Program-made: the position numbers and the translations under genes
The notes under the pieces: generated by a model
What the model was told of the DNA's origin: nothing
The model's input: the letters and a program-made list of their open reading frames with translations, nothing else
Database searches by the model: none
NCBI RefSeq assembly: GCF_001881565.1
Contig: NZ_MPDJ01000012.1
Coordinates: forward strand, 1-64,000
Source of the DNA: Eisenbergiella tayi
Lineage (GTDB): Bacteria; Bacillota; Clostridia; Lachnospirales; Lachnospiraceae
Reading direction: 5' to 3'
Length of the DNA stretch: 64,000 bases
Shown: piece by piece, positions 1-8,163 of the stretch
How the letters are laid out: each line of letters starts with the position of its first letter
Position numbering within the stretch: the first letter of the stretch is position 1

Positions 1-135
1 ATAAACAAACGTCGTATTTTGGAAAAAACCGTCATGCAAACATAGGTAAAACCAAATCGCGGAGTGCCGAAAAAGGGAACCGGGTACATACCAATTTACG
101 ACAATACACAGTTATATAGACAGTCTCGTATAAAG

Positions 136-170
136 AAATAGAGAAGAGGTCACCCCATTCTCTATTTTCT
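136..170 (-). terminator. Hairpin terminator after the lipoprotein gene
   Basis: Ten-base arms at 136-145 and 158-167 (AAATAGAGAA / TTCTCTATTT) are perfectly complementary around a 12-base loop. It lies just past the stop of the minus-strand lipoprotein gene. T-rich sequence follows on both strands, so it could work in either direction. Confidence 0.5.
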
Positions 171-197
171 GTGTTTTGAAATTATATAGTAAATTGT

Positions 198-737
198 TTA
201 CTCGTCCATATTACCCATTATAGCATATGCATCTCCTGTGGAAATAGCCTGGATTTCTTTTGTCGCTTTGTCAATAGCGATATAGACCTGTATGTACTCT
301 TTGTATTCTTCATCTATTTTACTAAAGTTAATTAACCCCATTTGTTCGTATTTTCCATCAACCAGTTTGTAGTTCATTATGCTTTCTGCATGCTGTCCAT
401 CCAGCTGGAATCCATATTTTTCATAATCCGTACTGCCAAAACCTAATCCGTTTAAAAAAGTCACTCCATTATCACCATAACTATATAAGTAAGATAATTC
501 ACCATCTGTATAAGCCAATTTTATAAAACCATAATCATAGATATGAGAATGATCATTGTAATCATATTCATAAGAACTCATAATTTCTTCCACTTTATCT
601 CGGCTCATATATAGTTCCAGTTTCTCACCTGATGGAAGTTTTACACTAAACATTTTATCCGGGGAATTACCAGAACACGAGCACAGTAGCATACTAAAAA
701 TAATAACGAGAGCAAAAGATAGTATTTTCTTTTTCAT
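198..737 (-). CDS. Small secreted lipoprotein of unknown function
   Basis: This encodes a 179-residue protein with a short lysine-rich N terminus (MKKKILSFALVII), a hydrophobic stretch and a lipobox ending LLCSC, so it should be lipidated and anchored outside the membrane. The start at 737 is chosen because an AGGAGG-type ribosome binding site lies a few bases upstream; an in-frame ATG at 761 has none. The mature part is acidic and rich in Tyr and Gly with no family I recognise. It is AT-rich relative to the housekeeping genes downstream and sits with another minus-strand accessory gene, suggesting a later insertion. Function is unknown. Confidence 0.7.
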   Translation of the reverse strand: MKKKILSFALVIIFSMLLCSCSGNSPDKMFSVKLPSGEKLELYMSRDKVEEIMSSYEYDYNDHSHIYDYGFIKLAYTDGELSYLYSYGDNGVTFLNGLGFGSTDYEKYGFQLDGQHAESIMNYKLVDGKYEQMGLINFSKIDEEYKEYIQVYIAIDKATKEIQAISTGDAYAIMGNMDE

Positions 738-856
738 AATTTTCCTCCTGAATTTTTGCATATATTCATAATAATTTCTAATAGTTCAAAAAACATAAAA
801 CAGTCCAGATATGATACAGGTCATTTTCACTTTTTGGCTATTAGTCTTCTCGATTT

Positions 857-1552
857 TTACCATTCACTACTACAATTATTACAATGCCACTGCTTCTTGA
901 CCTTTTGTGATAATATACCCCAAAGGGCAACACTGGTTGCTTTAGATATTCCGGATATTTTCTTGATATCAGTGGAACCACACGTGGGACATTTGGGAAT
1001 ATGTGTTTCATCCTTATATTGTACAGAACTTTTTTTGTTTTCTTCAATTATTTCTAATTTTACATGGCAGCAATTACAATAGTATTCCCCTCCGTTATAA
1101 AATCTGCCGCATTTCGGACATTTTTTGAATATAGCCCGTCCATCACTATGATCATTATTAATAATATGTGTATGATCGCTCTTTTTATCATACGCTTCTA
1201 ACTCCATATCTATTATTTTATCATTCTGATATACCTCGAAAATAATCCCCCCGTCCAATAATTCTTGCGCGAATGCTGTAATGAGATATAAATTGTGATT
1301 TTCACATACAACAGCAGGCAAATCTGAAATTTTCTCTTTAGCCGTTAAGAGATCACATGCACAATACTTCTTTATTGTAGTAAGTGCTTTAACCATGCTT
1401 CCATTACAGTCTATTAATTTTATTTTGTACATATCACTATGCGCTTGTTTTTCAGTACCTGATGACTTATCTAATGGACAACCACAATGAATACAACTTT
1501 GTAATTTATCAGATATTTCTTTACCGCATTCAGGACATATAATAAGTGCCAT
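857..1552 (-). CDS. Zinc-ribbon protein with an L7/L12 C-terminal-like domain
   Basis: This is a 231-residue cytoplasmic protein. The start at 1552 follows a strong AAGGAGGAGG site. The N terminus (about residues 4-25) is a zinc ribbon with CPECGK and CIHCGCP. The middle (about 40-115) resembles the ribosomal L7/L12 C-terminal fold, with the KALTTIKKY and LLTAKEKISDLP elements and a final GIIFEVYQ strand. Two further CxxC pairs follow (CPKCGRFY, CNCCHV). The C terminus is another ribbon (CPTCGSTDIKKISG then WHCNNCSSEW), a module I have seen on many Lachnospiraceae proteins. No membrane segment is visible. The role is unknown; binding to ribosome or nucleic acid is a guess from the domains. 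Confidence 0.75.
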   Translation of the reverse strand: MALIICPECGKEISDKLQSCIHCGCPLDKSSGTEKQAHSDMYKIKLIDCNGSMVKALTTIKKYCACDLLTAKEKISDLPAVVCENHNLYLITAFAQELLDGGIIFEVYQNDKIIDMELEAYDKKSDHTHIINNDHSDGRAIFKKCPKCGRFYNGGEYYCNCCHVKLEIIEENKKSSVQYKDETHIPKCPTCGSTDIKKISGISKATSVALWGILSQKVKKQWHCNNCSSEW

Positions 1553-1762
1553 CGATAATTTCCTCCTCCTTCTAGAATCATGGTTATAATTATATATTAA
1601 ATTACGGATAAGATCCATATAGATAGATGGCTATTAATTAACAAATAATAGCCGTAATTATGTTTTGCACGGGAAAGGTTGTCCTGTTTTTTCCTAAATT
1701 AACAGTGTGGAAGTAGTGTGGAAAAAGAGATGTCGGATTTTATCGGAAAAAATTATAATATA

Positions 1763-1771
1763 CATACAATA
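1763..1771 (+). promoter_or_regulatory. Possible mother-cell sigma (SigE/SigK) -10 element
   Basis: CATACAATA matches the -10 consensus of the mother-cell sporulation sigma factors (CATACAAT for SigE, CATAnnnTA for SigK). It lies about 90 bases before spoIIIAH, which belongs to the SigE regulon in Bacillus subtilis. No convincing -35 was found at the right distance, so this is tentative. Confidence 0.3.
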
Positions 1772-1861
1772 CACAAATTGTCCAAATAGGCATAAAACAC
1801 GGCATCTCTTAATATGATTAAAGTAGTTAAGATGAAATAGCAGAAAGCAGAGGGAACAGGA

Positions 1862-2617
1862 GTGAAGAATGTGTTGAAACGCAACCAAATAATGATTACA
1901 GCACTGGCAATTATGATTGCGGTGGCAGGGTACCTGAATTTTGCAGGAACCAAGGCAGGAGAAGAACAGCTTACCAGCGCGGATGCCGGAAACGCAGGAG
2001 AGGATATGACTGCTTTGCTTGATTTGTCTGAGGAAGATGTGGTGTCGGATATAGACAGTATGGATTCCGATCAGGACGGCGTGGCAGCAGCAGATTACCT
2101 CAACGAGCAGATGCCGGCTAATGCCCAGGTACAGGCTGACAGCGCCCAGGTGGCGGTGGTATCGGAAACGATGGATGAAGCGAGCGCGGAGCAGGTAGCG
2201 GAAGATACGGATGTACAGAATGGGGAAGTTCCCGGAGAAGCTGTCTTTACCAGTTCTACAGGAGTAACCTCTCTGGCGGGAGCCAAGCTGCAGAAGGAAC
2301 AGACAAGAGCAAAGAATAAAGAGACCCTTCTGGATATTATAAACAACGCTAATATCAGTGAAGAACAGAAGCAGGATGCGATAAACGGCATGATTGCACT
2401 TACCGATATGGCAGAAAAAGAAACGGCTGCAGAAATTCTTCTGGAAGCCAAAGGTTTTAATGACGTTGTGGTGAGCATCAGCGGATCCGGTGTGGATGTG
2501 GTGGTCAATGCCCCCAGCCTGACCGATGCACAGAGAGCCCAGATAGAGGATATCGTGACAAGAAAAACAGGAATTTCCCCGGAAAACATAATAATCAGCC
2601 CTATTACCGGGAATTAA
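1862..2617 (+). CDS. spoIIIAH: Stage III sporulation protein AH
   Basis: SpoIIIAH is the mother-cell component of the SpoIIIA-SpoIIQ channel that spans the two membranes around the engulfed forespore. The 251-residue product begins with GTG and has the family N terminus: a short basic segment (KRNQIMITA) and one transmembrane helix to about residue 25. A long acidic linker follows. The C-terminal domain (about 150-251) has the family-like ending TRKTGISPENIIISPITGN. An alternative GTG at 1871 has an AGGAG at better spacing. The other spoIIIA genes, normally directly upstream, are absent here; the upstream sequence instead holds minus-strand accessory genes. Confidence 0.85.
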   Translation: MKNVLKRNQIMITALAIMIAVAGYLNFAGTKAGEEQLTSADAGNAGEDMTALLDLSEEDVVSDIDSMDSDQDGVAAADYLNEQMPANAQVQADSAQVAVVSETMDEASAEQVAEDTDVQNGEVPGEAVFTSSTGVTSLAGAKLQKEQTRAKNKETLLDIINNANISEEQKQDAINGMIALTDMAEKETAAEILLEAKGFNDVVVSISGSGVDVVVNAPSLTDAQRAQIEDIVTRKTGISPENIIISPITGN

Positions 2618-2717
2618 TATATAGGAGAATACAATTATTCCAGGGAGATACATATCAAAAGAAGACTGCTCTCATAAGAAAATACATCAAGTAAATAGTG
2701 TACAAAAGAAGGATTTG

Positions 2718-2726
2718 TGGTATAAT
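2718..2726 (+). promoter_or_regulatory. Extended -10 promoter for the deoB leader
   Basis: TGGTATAAT is a consensus -10 with the upstream TGn extension, which can work without a good -35 (the sequence at the -35 distance is poor). It would start transcription near 2733, only a few bases before the folded element at 2736-2854. Confidence 0.5.
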
Positions 2727-2735
2727 CTTCGAACA

Positions 2736-2854
2736 GGGCAGAACCAGATGGGAAAAGAGAAGGGGCTGAATCAGCAGGCAGTCCAGCCTTTTCTCTTTTC
2801 CCATCTGGCGAGCGAAGCGACCCAGAGGACACTTGTGTTCTCTGGGTTCTGCCC
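2736..2854 (+). promoter_or_regulatory. Structured 5' leader, possible three-way junction
   Basis: An outer stem (2736-2745 GGGCAGAACC with 2845-2854 GGTTCTGCCC) encloses two hairpins. The first has 25-base arms at 2744-2768 and 2784-2808 with two mismatches. The second runs 2821-2846 and closes on CCCAGAG/CTCTGGG. The stretch between the hairpins includes GAGCGAAGCGACCC, partly like the conserved box of the giant palindromes elsewhere in the window. It lies between an extended -10 promoter and deoB, so it is probably transcribed. It matches no RNA class I know; it could also be a small palindromic repeat. Confidence 0.55.
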
Positions 2855-2913
2855 GTCCGCAGTCAATAATCAGATTTTCCTGATCCAACCATAAATGAAA
2901 GGAGCCCCAAACC

Positions 2914-4071
2914 ATGAAAAGAATATTTCTCATCGTTTTAGACAGCGTAGGTATTGGCGCCGAACCGGATGCCCCGGAATACGGCGACGCAGGTACCAAC
3001 ACTCTGAAAAGTGCATCCACCAGTTCCTTTTTCCACATGCCTAATATGGAAAAGCTGGGACTCTTTAATATAGAAGGAATAGACTATCATCCTTCCTGTG
3101 AAGCGCCCATGGCTTCGGTAGCCCGTATGCAGGAGGCTTCCAAAGGCAAGGATACAACAATCGGTCACTGGGAAATTGCCGGTATTTATTCCGGCCGCCC
3201 TCTGCCTACTTATCCCAACGGTTTTCCTTCAGAAGTGCTTGATGAGTTTACCCGGCTGACCGGCCGCGGCGTACTCTGCAACAAACCCTATTCGGGTACC
3301 GATGTGATACGGGACTACGGGGACGAGCATCTTAGGACCGGCGATCTCATTGTATATACGTCTGCGGACAGCGTATTCCAGATCGCTGCCCATGAAGATA
3401 TTGTGCCTCCGGAAACACTGTATGAATACTGCAGGATCGCCCGTAAAATCCTTGTGGGAGAACATGGTGTCGGCCGTGTCATTGCCCGTCCGTTCACAGG
3501 AACCGCTGGCAATTACACCAGAACCTCCGGCCGCCATGATTTTTCCATAGAACCGCCTTCTGTGGATATGCTGGATCAGCTGAAGGAAAACGGCTGTGCA
3601 GTAATCGGTGTAGGGAAAATACACGATATTTTTGCGGGTAAAGGCCTTACGGAATATGTTTACACCCAGGGAAATGAAGACGGCATTAATAAGACACTTG
3701 ATTATATGGACAAAGAGTTCCGGGGGCTTTGTTTTATTAACCTTGTGGATTACGATATGCTTTACGGACACCGCAATGATATTGACGGTTATGCCAAAGC
3801 TCTGACTTATTTTGATCAGCGTCTGCCGGAGCTGCTCGCCAGGCTGAAGGATGAGGATCTTCTTATGATTACTGCCGACCATGGCTGTGATCCCGGCTAT
3901 ACGGTTTCCACCGACCATTCCAGGGAATATACCCCTTTCCTTCTTTATGGCAGGAATATACCGCCTGTTAACTGGGGAACCAGGGATACCTTTGCAGATA
4001 TCGGCGCTACTGTTCTGGATTATTTCGGAATCACACCGCAGTTTAAAGGGAAAAGCATGCTTCCCCATTAA
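2914..4071 (+). CDS. deoB: Phosphopentomutase
   Basis: DeoB interconverts ribose-1-phosphate or deoxyribose-1-phosphate with the 5-phosphates in nucleoside salvage. The 385-residue length fits the family. It belongs to the alkaline phosphatase superfamily: the N-terminal metal site is LDSVGIGAEPDA with D10, and the C-terminal metal site is TADHG (D322, H323) followed by STDHSREYTP. The family motif GHWEIAG is near residue 84. The start follows an AAAGGAG ribosome binding site. It is separated from spoIIIAH by a structured leader and followed at 81 bases by prfC. No purine nucleoside phosphorylase gene is next to it here. Confidence 0.95.
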   Translation: MKRIFLIVLDSVGIGAEPDAPEYGDAGTNTLKSASTSSFFHMPNMEKLGLFNIEGIDYHPSCEAPMASVARMQEASKGKDTTIGHWEIAGIYSGRPLPTYPNGFPSEVLDEFTRLTGRGVLCNKPYSGTDVIRDYGDEHLRTGDLIVYTSADSVFQIAAHEDIVPPETLYEYCRIARKILVGEHGVGRVIARPFTGTAGNYTRTSGRHDFSIEPPSVDMLDQLKENGCAVIGVGKIHDIFAGKGLTEYVYTQGNEDGINKTLDYMDKEFRGLCFINLVDYDMLYGHRNDIDGYAKALTYFDQRLPELLARLKDEDLLMITADHGCDPGYTVSTDHSREYTPFLLYGRNIPPVNWGTRDTFADIGATVLDYFGITPQFKGKSMLPH

Positions 4072-4152
4072 GCGCAGGTGACAGATCTGCCATATGCAAA
4101 AATACCCTGCCGGGAACTGCCCGGAAAACCATAACAACTGGAGGAAATAAAA

Positions 4153-5748
4153 GTGAGCAACCTGACTCAGGAAATTAACAGAAGAAGAACATTTGCAATT
4201 ATATCTCATCCCGATGCGGGAAAGACAACCCTGACGGAAAAATTTCTGCTGTATGGAGGCGCCATTAACCTTGCTGGAAGTGTAAAAGGAAAGGCGACTG
4301 CCAGACATGCGGTTTCCGACTGGATGGAAATAGAAAAAGAGAGAGGTATTTCGGTAACCTCGTCAGTATTGCAGTTTGAATATGACGGATACTGCATCAA
4401 TATCCTGGATACGCCGGGGCATCAGGATTTCTCGGAGGATACCTACAGAACCCTCATGGCTGCGGATTCCGCGGTCATGGTCATCGACGGTTCCAAGGGC
4501 GTGGAGGCACAGACAAGAAAGCTCTTCAAGGTCTGTGTCATGCGCAAAATCCCCATTTTTACATTTATCAATAAGATGGACCGGGATGCCAACGATACCT
4601 TTGATCTCCTGGACGAGATCGAAAAAGAACTGGGAATAGCAACCTGTCCCAAGAACTGGCCGATTGGTTCAGGAAAAGGATTTAAAGGAATATATGACAG
4701 GGATAAAAGCTGTGTGATTATTTATTCCGATACGGAAAAGGGCACCAAGGAAGGGGAAACCCTGGAAATCCCCATGGAGGATGAGGAACGTCTGCTGGAA
4801 TATATAGGACAGGAGGCATTGGACAAGCTGAAGGAGGAAATAGAGCTTCTTGACGGAGCCAGCGCTGAGTTCGATCTGGAAGAAGTGCGCCGGGGAGATC
4901 TGACTCCTGTATTTTTCGGCTCTGCCCTCACCAATTTCGGCGTGGAGATATTCCTGCAGCACTTTCTGCAGATGACGACAACTCCCCTTCCCAGAAAATC
5001 GGATGTCGGTGTTGTGGAACCGGTAGAAAATAATTTTTCCGCCTTTGTATTTAAGATTCAGGCGAATATGAATAAGGCCCACAGAGACAGAATTGCTTTC
5101 ATGCGTATCTGTTCCGGGAAGTTCGAAGCGAGCATGGAGGTCAAGCATGTGCAGGGAGGAAAAATCATGCGCCTTTCCCAGCCGCAGCAGATCATGGCCA
5201 GCGAACGGAAAATACTGGATGAAGCCTATGCGGGGGATATTATCGGAGTGTTCGATCCCGGTGTTTTCTCCATCGGAGATACGCTCTGCATGCCCAAGGA
5301 AGAGTTTGCCTACGAAGGAATCCCTACCTTCGCCCCGGAACATTTTGCAAGGGTGCGTCAGGTGGATACCATGAAACGTAAGCAGTTTGTAAAGGGAATT
5401 ACCCAGATTGCCCAGGAAGGAGCTATCCAGATCTTCCAGGAATACAATACCGGTATGGAAGAGATCATAGTGGGAGTGGTAGGCGTCCTTCAGTTTGATG
5501 TGCTCAAATACCGCCTCAATAATGAATACAACGTGGAAATCCGTCTGGAGCCCCTTCCTTATGAATATATCCGCTGGATAGAAAATAAAGATGAGTTTGA
5601 CTTGGACAAGCTGACGGGAACCTCTGATATGAAGAAGGTAAAGGATATGAAAGGAAATCCGCTTCTTCTGTTCGTGAATGAATGGAGCGTGGGAATGACC
5701 ATTGACAGAAATAAAGGACTTATCTTGACTGAATTCGGCCGGAATTAA
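4153..5748 (+). CDS. prfC: Peptide chain release factor 3
   Basis: RF3 is the translational GTPase that recycles RF1 and RF2 from the ribosome after termination. The 531 residues match the family length. The G1 loop SHPDAGKTTLTE starts at residue 18; DTPGHQDFSED (G3) and NKMDRD (G4) follow, then the EF-Tu-like second domain and the RF3-specific C terminus with FGRN at the end. The start is GTG behind GGAGG. It follows deoB closely and precedes a transglutaminase gene by 86 bases. Confidence 0.95.
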   Translation: MSNLTQEINRRRTFAIISHPDAGKTTLTEKFLLYGGAINLAGSVKGKATARHAVSDWMEIEKERGISVTSSVLQFEYDGYCINILDTPGHQDFSEDTYRTLMAADSAVMVIDGSKGVEAQTRKLFKVCVMRKIPIFTFINKMDRDANDTFDLLDEIEKELGIATCPKNWPIGSGKGFKGIYDRDKSCVIIYSDTEKGTKEGETLEIPMEDEERLLEYIGQEALDKLKEEIELLDGASAEFDLEEVRRGDLTPVFFGSALTNFGVEIFLQHFLQMTTTPLPRKSDVGVVEPVENNFSAFVFKIQANMNKAHRDRIAFMRICSGKFEASMEVKHVQGGKIMRLSQPQQIMASERKILDEAYAGDIIGVFDPGVFSIGDTLCMPKEEFAYEGIPTFAPEHFARVRQVDTMKRKQFVKGITQIAQEGAIQIFQEYNTGMEEIIVGVVGVLQFDVLKYRLNNEYNVEIRLEPLPYEYIRWIENKDEFDLDKLTGTSDMKKVKDMKGNPLLLFVNEWSVGMTIDRNKGLILTEFGRN

Positions 5749-5834
5749 ATCCGGGATAAAACGCTTGCAGAGGGAAAGCGGAACAGAAACGAGACAACAG
5801 CCGGAACGGCCACAATGGACAGGAGTCATGCAGA

Positions 5835-7112
5835 ATGAAGAGATTTTCCAAAACCGTAGTAGTCATTCTTGTTATTTTGATTTTTATCACGGCTTTATGG
5901 GCATGGAAGGGTGAATTATTACCAGGCGGCCTGCCCCGCTTTCTGCCTCAAAAAGAAACTGCGGAAGAAACCGAAAGCCTTACGGCTTCAGAAGAATCCG
6001 TAAACAGCACGGAATCCCCGACAGAGGAAACCGTCCCGGCAACTTTGCAGGAGGAGACCGGTACAGAACAGGAGGGGCAAGGCACCCCTTCTGTTTCACA
6101 GGAAACCGGCTATGCGTATGGGCTGCTGGCGGAAGAAGAACAGCAGCTTTACCGGGAGATGCTGCAGGCAATAACCGGCTTTGGACGGGATGCTGAGCTG
6201 TCAACCCTGAATCCCGATTTGCTGGAACCGGTTTTTAACAGCATCATGGCGGACCATCCCGAAATTTTTTATGTGGACGGCTACACCTATACCAAACATA
6301 CACTGGGAGAGGAAATCCATAAAATCACCTTTTCCGGACAATATACCCTGACACAGGAACAGGTGAGGGAACGTGAGGAAGGCATAGAACGCTATTCCCG
6401 CCAGGCGCTTGAAGGCATACATACCGGTATGGACGATTATCAGAAAATCAAATATATTTATGATTATATGATAGAACATACGGACTACAGACTGGACGCG
6501 CCGGAAAATCAGACAATATGTTCCGTTTTCCTTTATGGGGAGTCCGTATGCCAGGGGTATGCCAAAGCATTTCAATTCCTCTGCGGCCGTATGGGAATTC
6601 CGGCAGTTCTTGTAACCGGCCGTGTGAAGAACGGAGAACCCCACGCCTGGGATATGGTACTGGCCGACGGAGAATGGTACTATGTCGATCCCACATGGGG
6701 AGATGCCTATTACCTCATGGGCGACGACGACCCCGCCTGGCAGGGAAAAACCCGCCCCAGTGTAAATTACGATTACCTTCTCGTCACCACACAGCAGCTC
6801 CTCCAGACACATAAAATCGACAACGCCTTCCCCCTTCCGGAATGCACGTCCATGAAAGACAACTATTACGTCCGTGAAAATGCATACTTCGAAAGCGTGG
6901 ATGATACCAAACTCTCAAATCTGTTCGTCAGAGGCTACGAAGAAGATAAAGGCATCGTCACCCTGAAGTGCGCAGACCAGACCGTTTACCAGGATATGAA
7001 AAAAACACTCCTCGACGACCAGAAAATTTTTGACTACCTAAGAGGCGACAACGCTTCAGCCGCATACGTAGACACCCAAGAACAGTTCACCCTAAGCTTC
7101 TGGCTGGAGTGA
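5835..7112 (+). CDS. Membrane-anchored transglutaminase-like protein
   Basis: The 425-residue protein has one N-terminal membrane segment (about residues 7-24, TVVVILVILIFITALWAW), a Glu/Thr/Ser-rich linker to about residue 95 and then an extracellular catalytic domain of the transglutaminase-like fold. The triad is visible: C239 in SVCQGYAKAF, H270 in PHAWD and D285 in YVDPTWGD. Such domains may act as cysteine peptidases or crosslinking enzymes at the cell surface; the substrate cannot be told. It has a GGAG ribosome binding site and ends just before a block of 17-bp tandem repeats and a giant palindrome. Its last 350 bases contain unusually long C-rich runs. Confidence 0.8.
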   Translation: MKRFSKTVVVILVILIFITALWAWKGELLPGGLPRFLPQKETAEETESLTASEESVNSTESPTEETVPATLQEETGTEQEGQGTPSVSQETGYAYGLLAEEEQQLYREMLQAITGFGRDAELSTLNPDLLEPVFNSIMADHPEIFYVDGYTYTKHTLGEEIHKITFSGQYTLTQEQVREREEGIERYSRQALEGIHTGMDDYQKIKYIYDYMIEHTDYRLDAPENQTICSVFLYGESVCQGYAKAFQFLCGRMGIPAVLVTGRVKNGEPHAWDMVLADGEWYYVDPTWGDAYYLMGDDDPAWQGKTRPSVNYDYLLVTTQQLLQTHKIDNAFPLPECTSMKDNYYVRENAYFESVDDTKLSNLFVRGYEEDKGIVTLKCADQTVYQDMKKTLLDDQKIFDYLRGDNASAAYVDTQEQFTLSFWLE

Positions 7113-7162
7113 TTCCCCTTACGACAATATCCCTTATATTAATGCCGCTTATGTTAAAGCCC

Positions 7163-7230
7163 ACTTATATTAAGTACCTACTTATATTAAGTACTTACTT
7201 ATTATTAGTACCTACTTATATTAGTTCCCC
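7163..7230 (+). repeat. Four tandem 17-bp repeats
   Basis: Four consecutive 17-base units start at 7163, 7180, 7197 and 7214. The best unit is ACTTATATTAAGTACCT; the later ones differ at a few positions. More degenerate copies precede them from about 7132. They lie between the stop of the transglutaminase gene and the palindrome at 7227. No coding or binding-site role is evident. Confidence 0.8.
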
Positions 7231-7512
7231 ATCGCATCCCTTGGATTTCCTGCCTGCCTATGCTGTCCGCCCGAGTTACCCCGTCCTGTTTTTTTGTGCA
7301 GGCCGCTGTCCGGCAAGGATTCCTGTAAGGGCCGTATAAATACGCCGGTCCTTAGGCTGCGTATTTTGCAGCCTTAGTACCGTTGCGTAATTATCCGAGC
7401 GAGAGCGTGCCCGCACGGGAACCTTGCCGGACAGCGGCCTGCACAAAAAAACAGGACGGGGTAGCTCGGGCGGACAGCGAGGCAGGCAGGGAATCCAAGG
7501 GATGCGATGGGG
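7227..7512 (-). repeat. Giant palindromic repeat, copy 1 (reverse orientation)
   Basis: The arms are 7227-7318 and 7422-7512, about 91 bases each, with only three small differences, one being a single-base indel. They flank a 103-base core that contains GAGCGAGAGCGTGCCC and a smaller inner inverted repeat. The core matches the cores at 47979 and 51668 in reverse complement. The 7113-7599 gap thus holds the tandem repeats, this palindrome and the asp23 promoter. A 76-codon open frame at 7109-7339 is an accident of the repeat. It may be a non-autonomous mobile element or a source of a long RNA hairpin. Confidence 0.85.
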
Positions 7513-7540
7513 GACGCACGCACTGCTGTGATAAAAAGGC

Positions 7541-7569
7541 TTTGCAAAGGTGCGGGATTTTGTTATAAT
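7541..7569 (+). promoter_or_regulatory. SigA-type promoter of the asp23-nusB operon
   Basis: TTTGCA (7541-7546) and a consensus TATAAT (7564-7569) are separated by 17 bases, 30 bases upstream of the asp23 start. The promoter begins 29 bases after the outer end of the palindrome. Confidence 0.6.
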
Positions 7570-7599
7570 CAGTGTTATAGGAATAAAGGAGGCAGCCTT

Positions 7600-7998
7600 A
7601 TGGAAAAAGATACAAGGAAAGACGATAATAGAAATACCTATGTTCTGCAGGGAGACGAGAGCATCGGTTCCGTACAGATTGCGGACGAAGTGGTGGCTAT
7701 GATAGCATCCCTAGCGGCTACAGAGGTGGAAGGCGTGTCTGCCATGGCAGGCAATATTACCAATGAGCTTATCGGCAAGGTTGGAGTGAAGAGCCTGAGC
7801 AAGGGTGTAAAAGTACAGGTGGCAGGAAATACCGTGAAAGCGGATCTCGCTCTGTGCCTGGAATACGGCTATAATATTCCGGAAACATGCAGCAAGGTTC
7901 AGGAAAAGGTTAAAAATGCCATCGAAAATATGACGGGGCTCACAGTGACGGATGTAAATATCCGTATTGTTAATGTAAATATGGAGCCAGGAAATTAA
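7600..7998 (+). CDS. Asp23/Gls24 family envelope stress protein
   Basis: The product is a 132-residue Asp23/Gls24 (DUF322) protein. The start at 7600 follows AAAGGAGG. Typical features are the IADEVVAMIASLAATEVEGV segment, the KVQVAGNTVKADLAL strand and the closing VTDVNIRIVNV. Members are small cytoplasmic or membrane-associated proteins linked to envelope stress in Firmicutes. In Clostridia it commonly stands between the spoIIIA operon and nusB, as here, although other genes have come between it and spoIIIAH. Confidence 0.9.
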   Translation: MEKDTRKDDNRNTYVLQGDESIGSVQIADEVVAMIASLAATEVEGVSAMAGNITNELIGKVGVKSLSKGVKVQVAGNTVKADLALCLEYGYNIPETCSKVQEKVKNAIENMTGLTVTDVNIRIVNVNMEPGN

Positions 7999-8017
7999 AA
8001 TTCAGGTTTGACGACAG

Positions 8018-8042
8018 GTGCCTTTCGTATTCCGAAAGGCAC
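8018..8042 (+). other. Perfect 10-bp hairpin between asp23 and nusB
   Basis: GTGCCTTTCG (8018-8027) and CGAAAGGCAC (8033-8042) pair perfectly around a 5-base loop. No T-tract follows, so it is more likely an RNA processing or stability hairpin than a terminator. Confidence 0.5.
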
Positions 8043-8163
8043 TTACGGTATATTGCGGTGCGCCCGCCGGAGGAAAAGGTTTCATTTCCTTTTCTTTCCG
8101 GATGCTGCTAAGCCGCGGGGGGAAGATACTAAGATGCCGGATACCGGCGGAATTGAGGAAATA

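Noticed and set aside
1..130. Possible 3' end of a gene entering from the left edge (frame open from position 3 to 120)
   Set aside because: Only about 39 codons are visible and no protein family can be recognised, so it was not annotated.
1694..2653. A 319-codon minus-strand frame opposite spoIIIAH
   Set aside because: Cys/His/Ser-rich antisense reading; spoIIIAH on the plus strand has full family features.
4669..5829. A 386-codon minus-strand open frame opposite prfC
   Set aside because: Antisense shadow of prfC without family similarity or ribosome binding site.
7109..7339. A 76-codon plus-strand frame over the tandem repeats and palindrome arm
   Set aside because: It is made of repeat sequence, overlaps an inverted arm and has no ribosome site.
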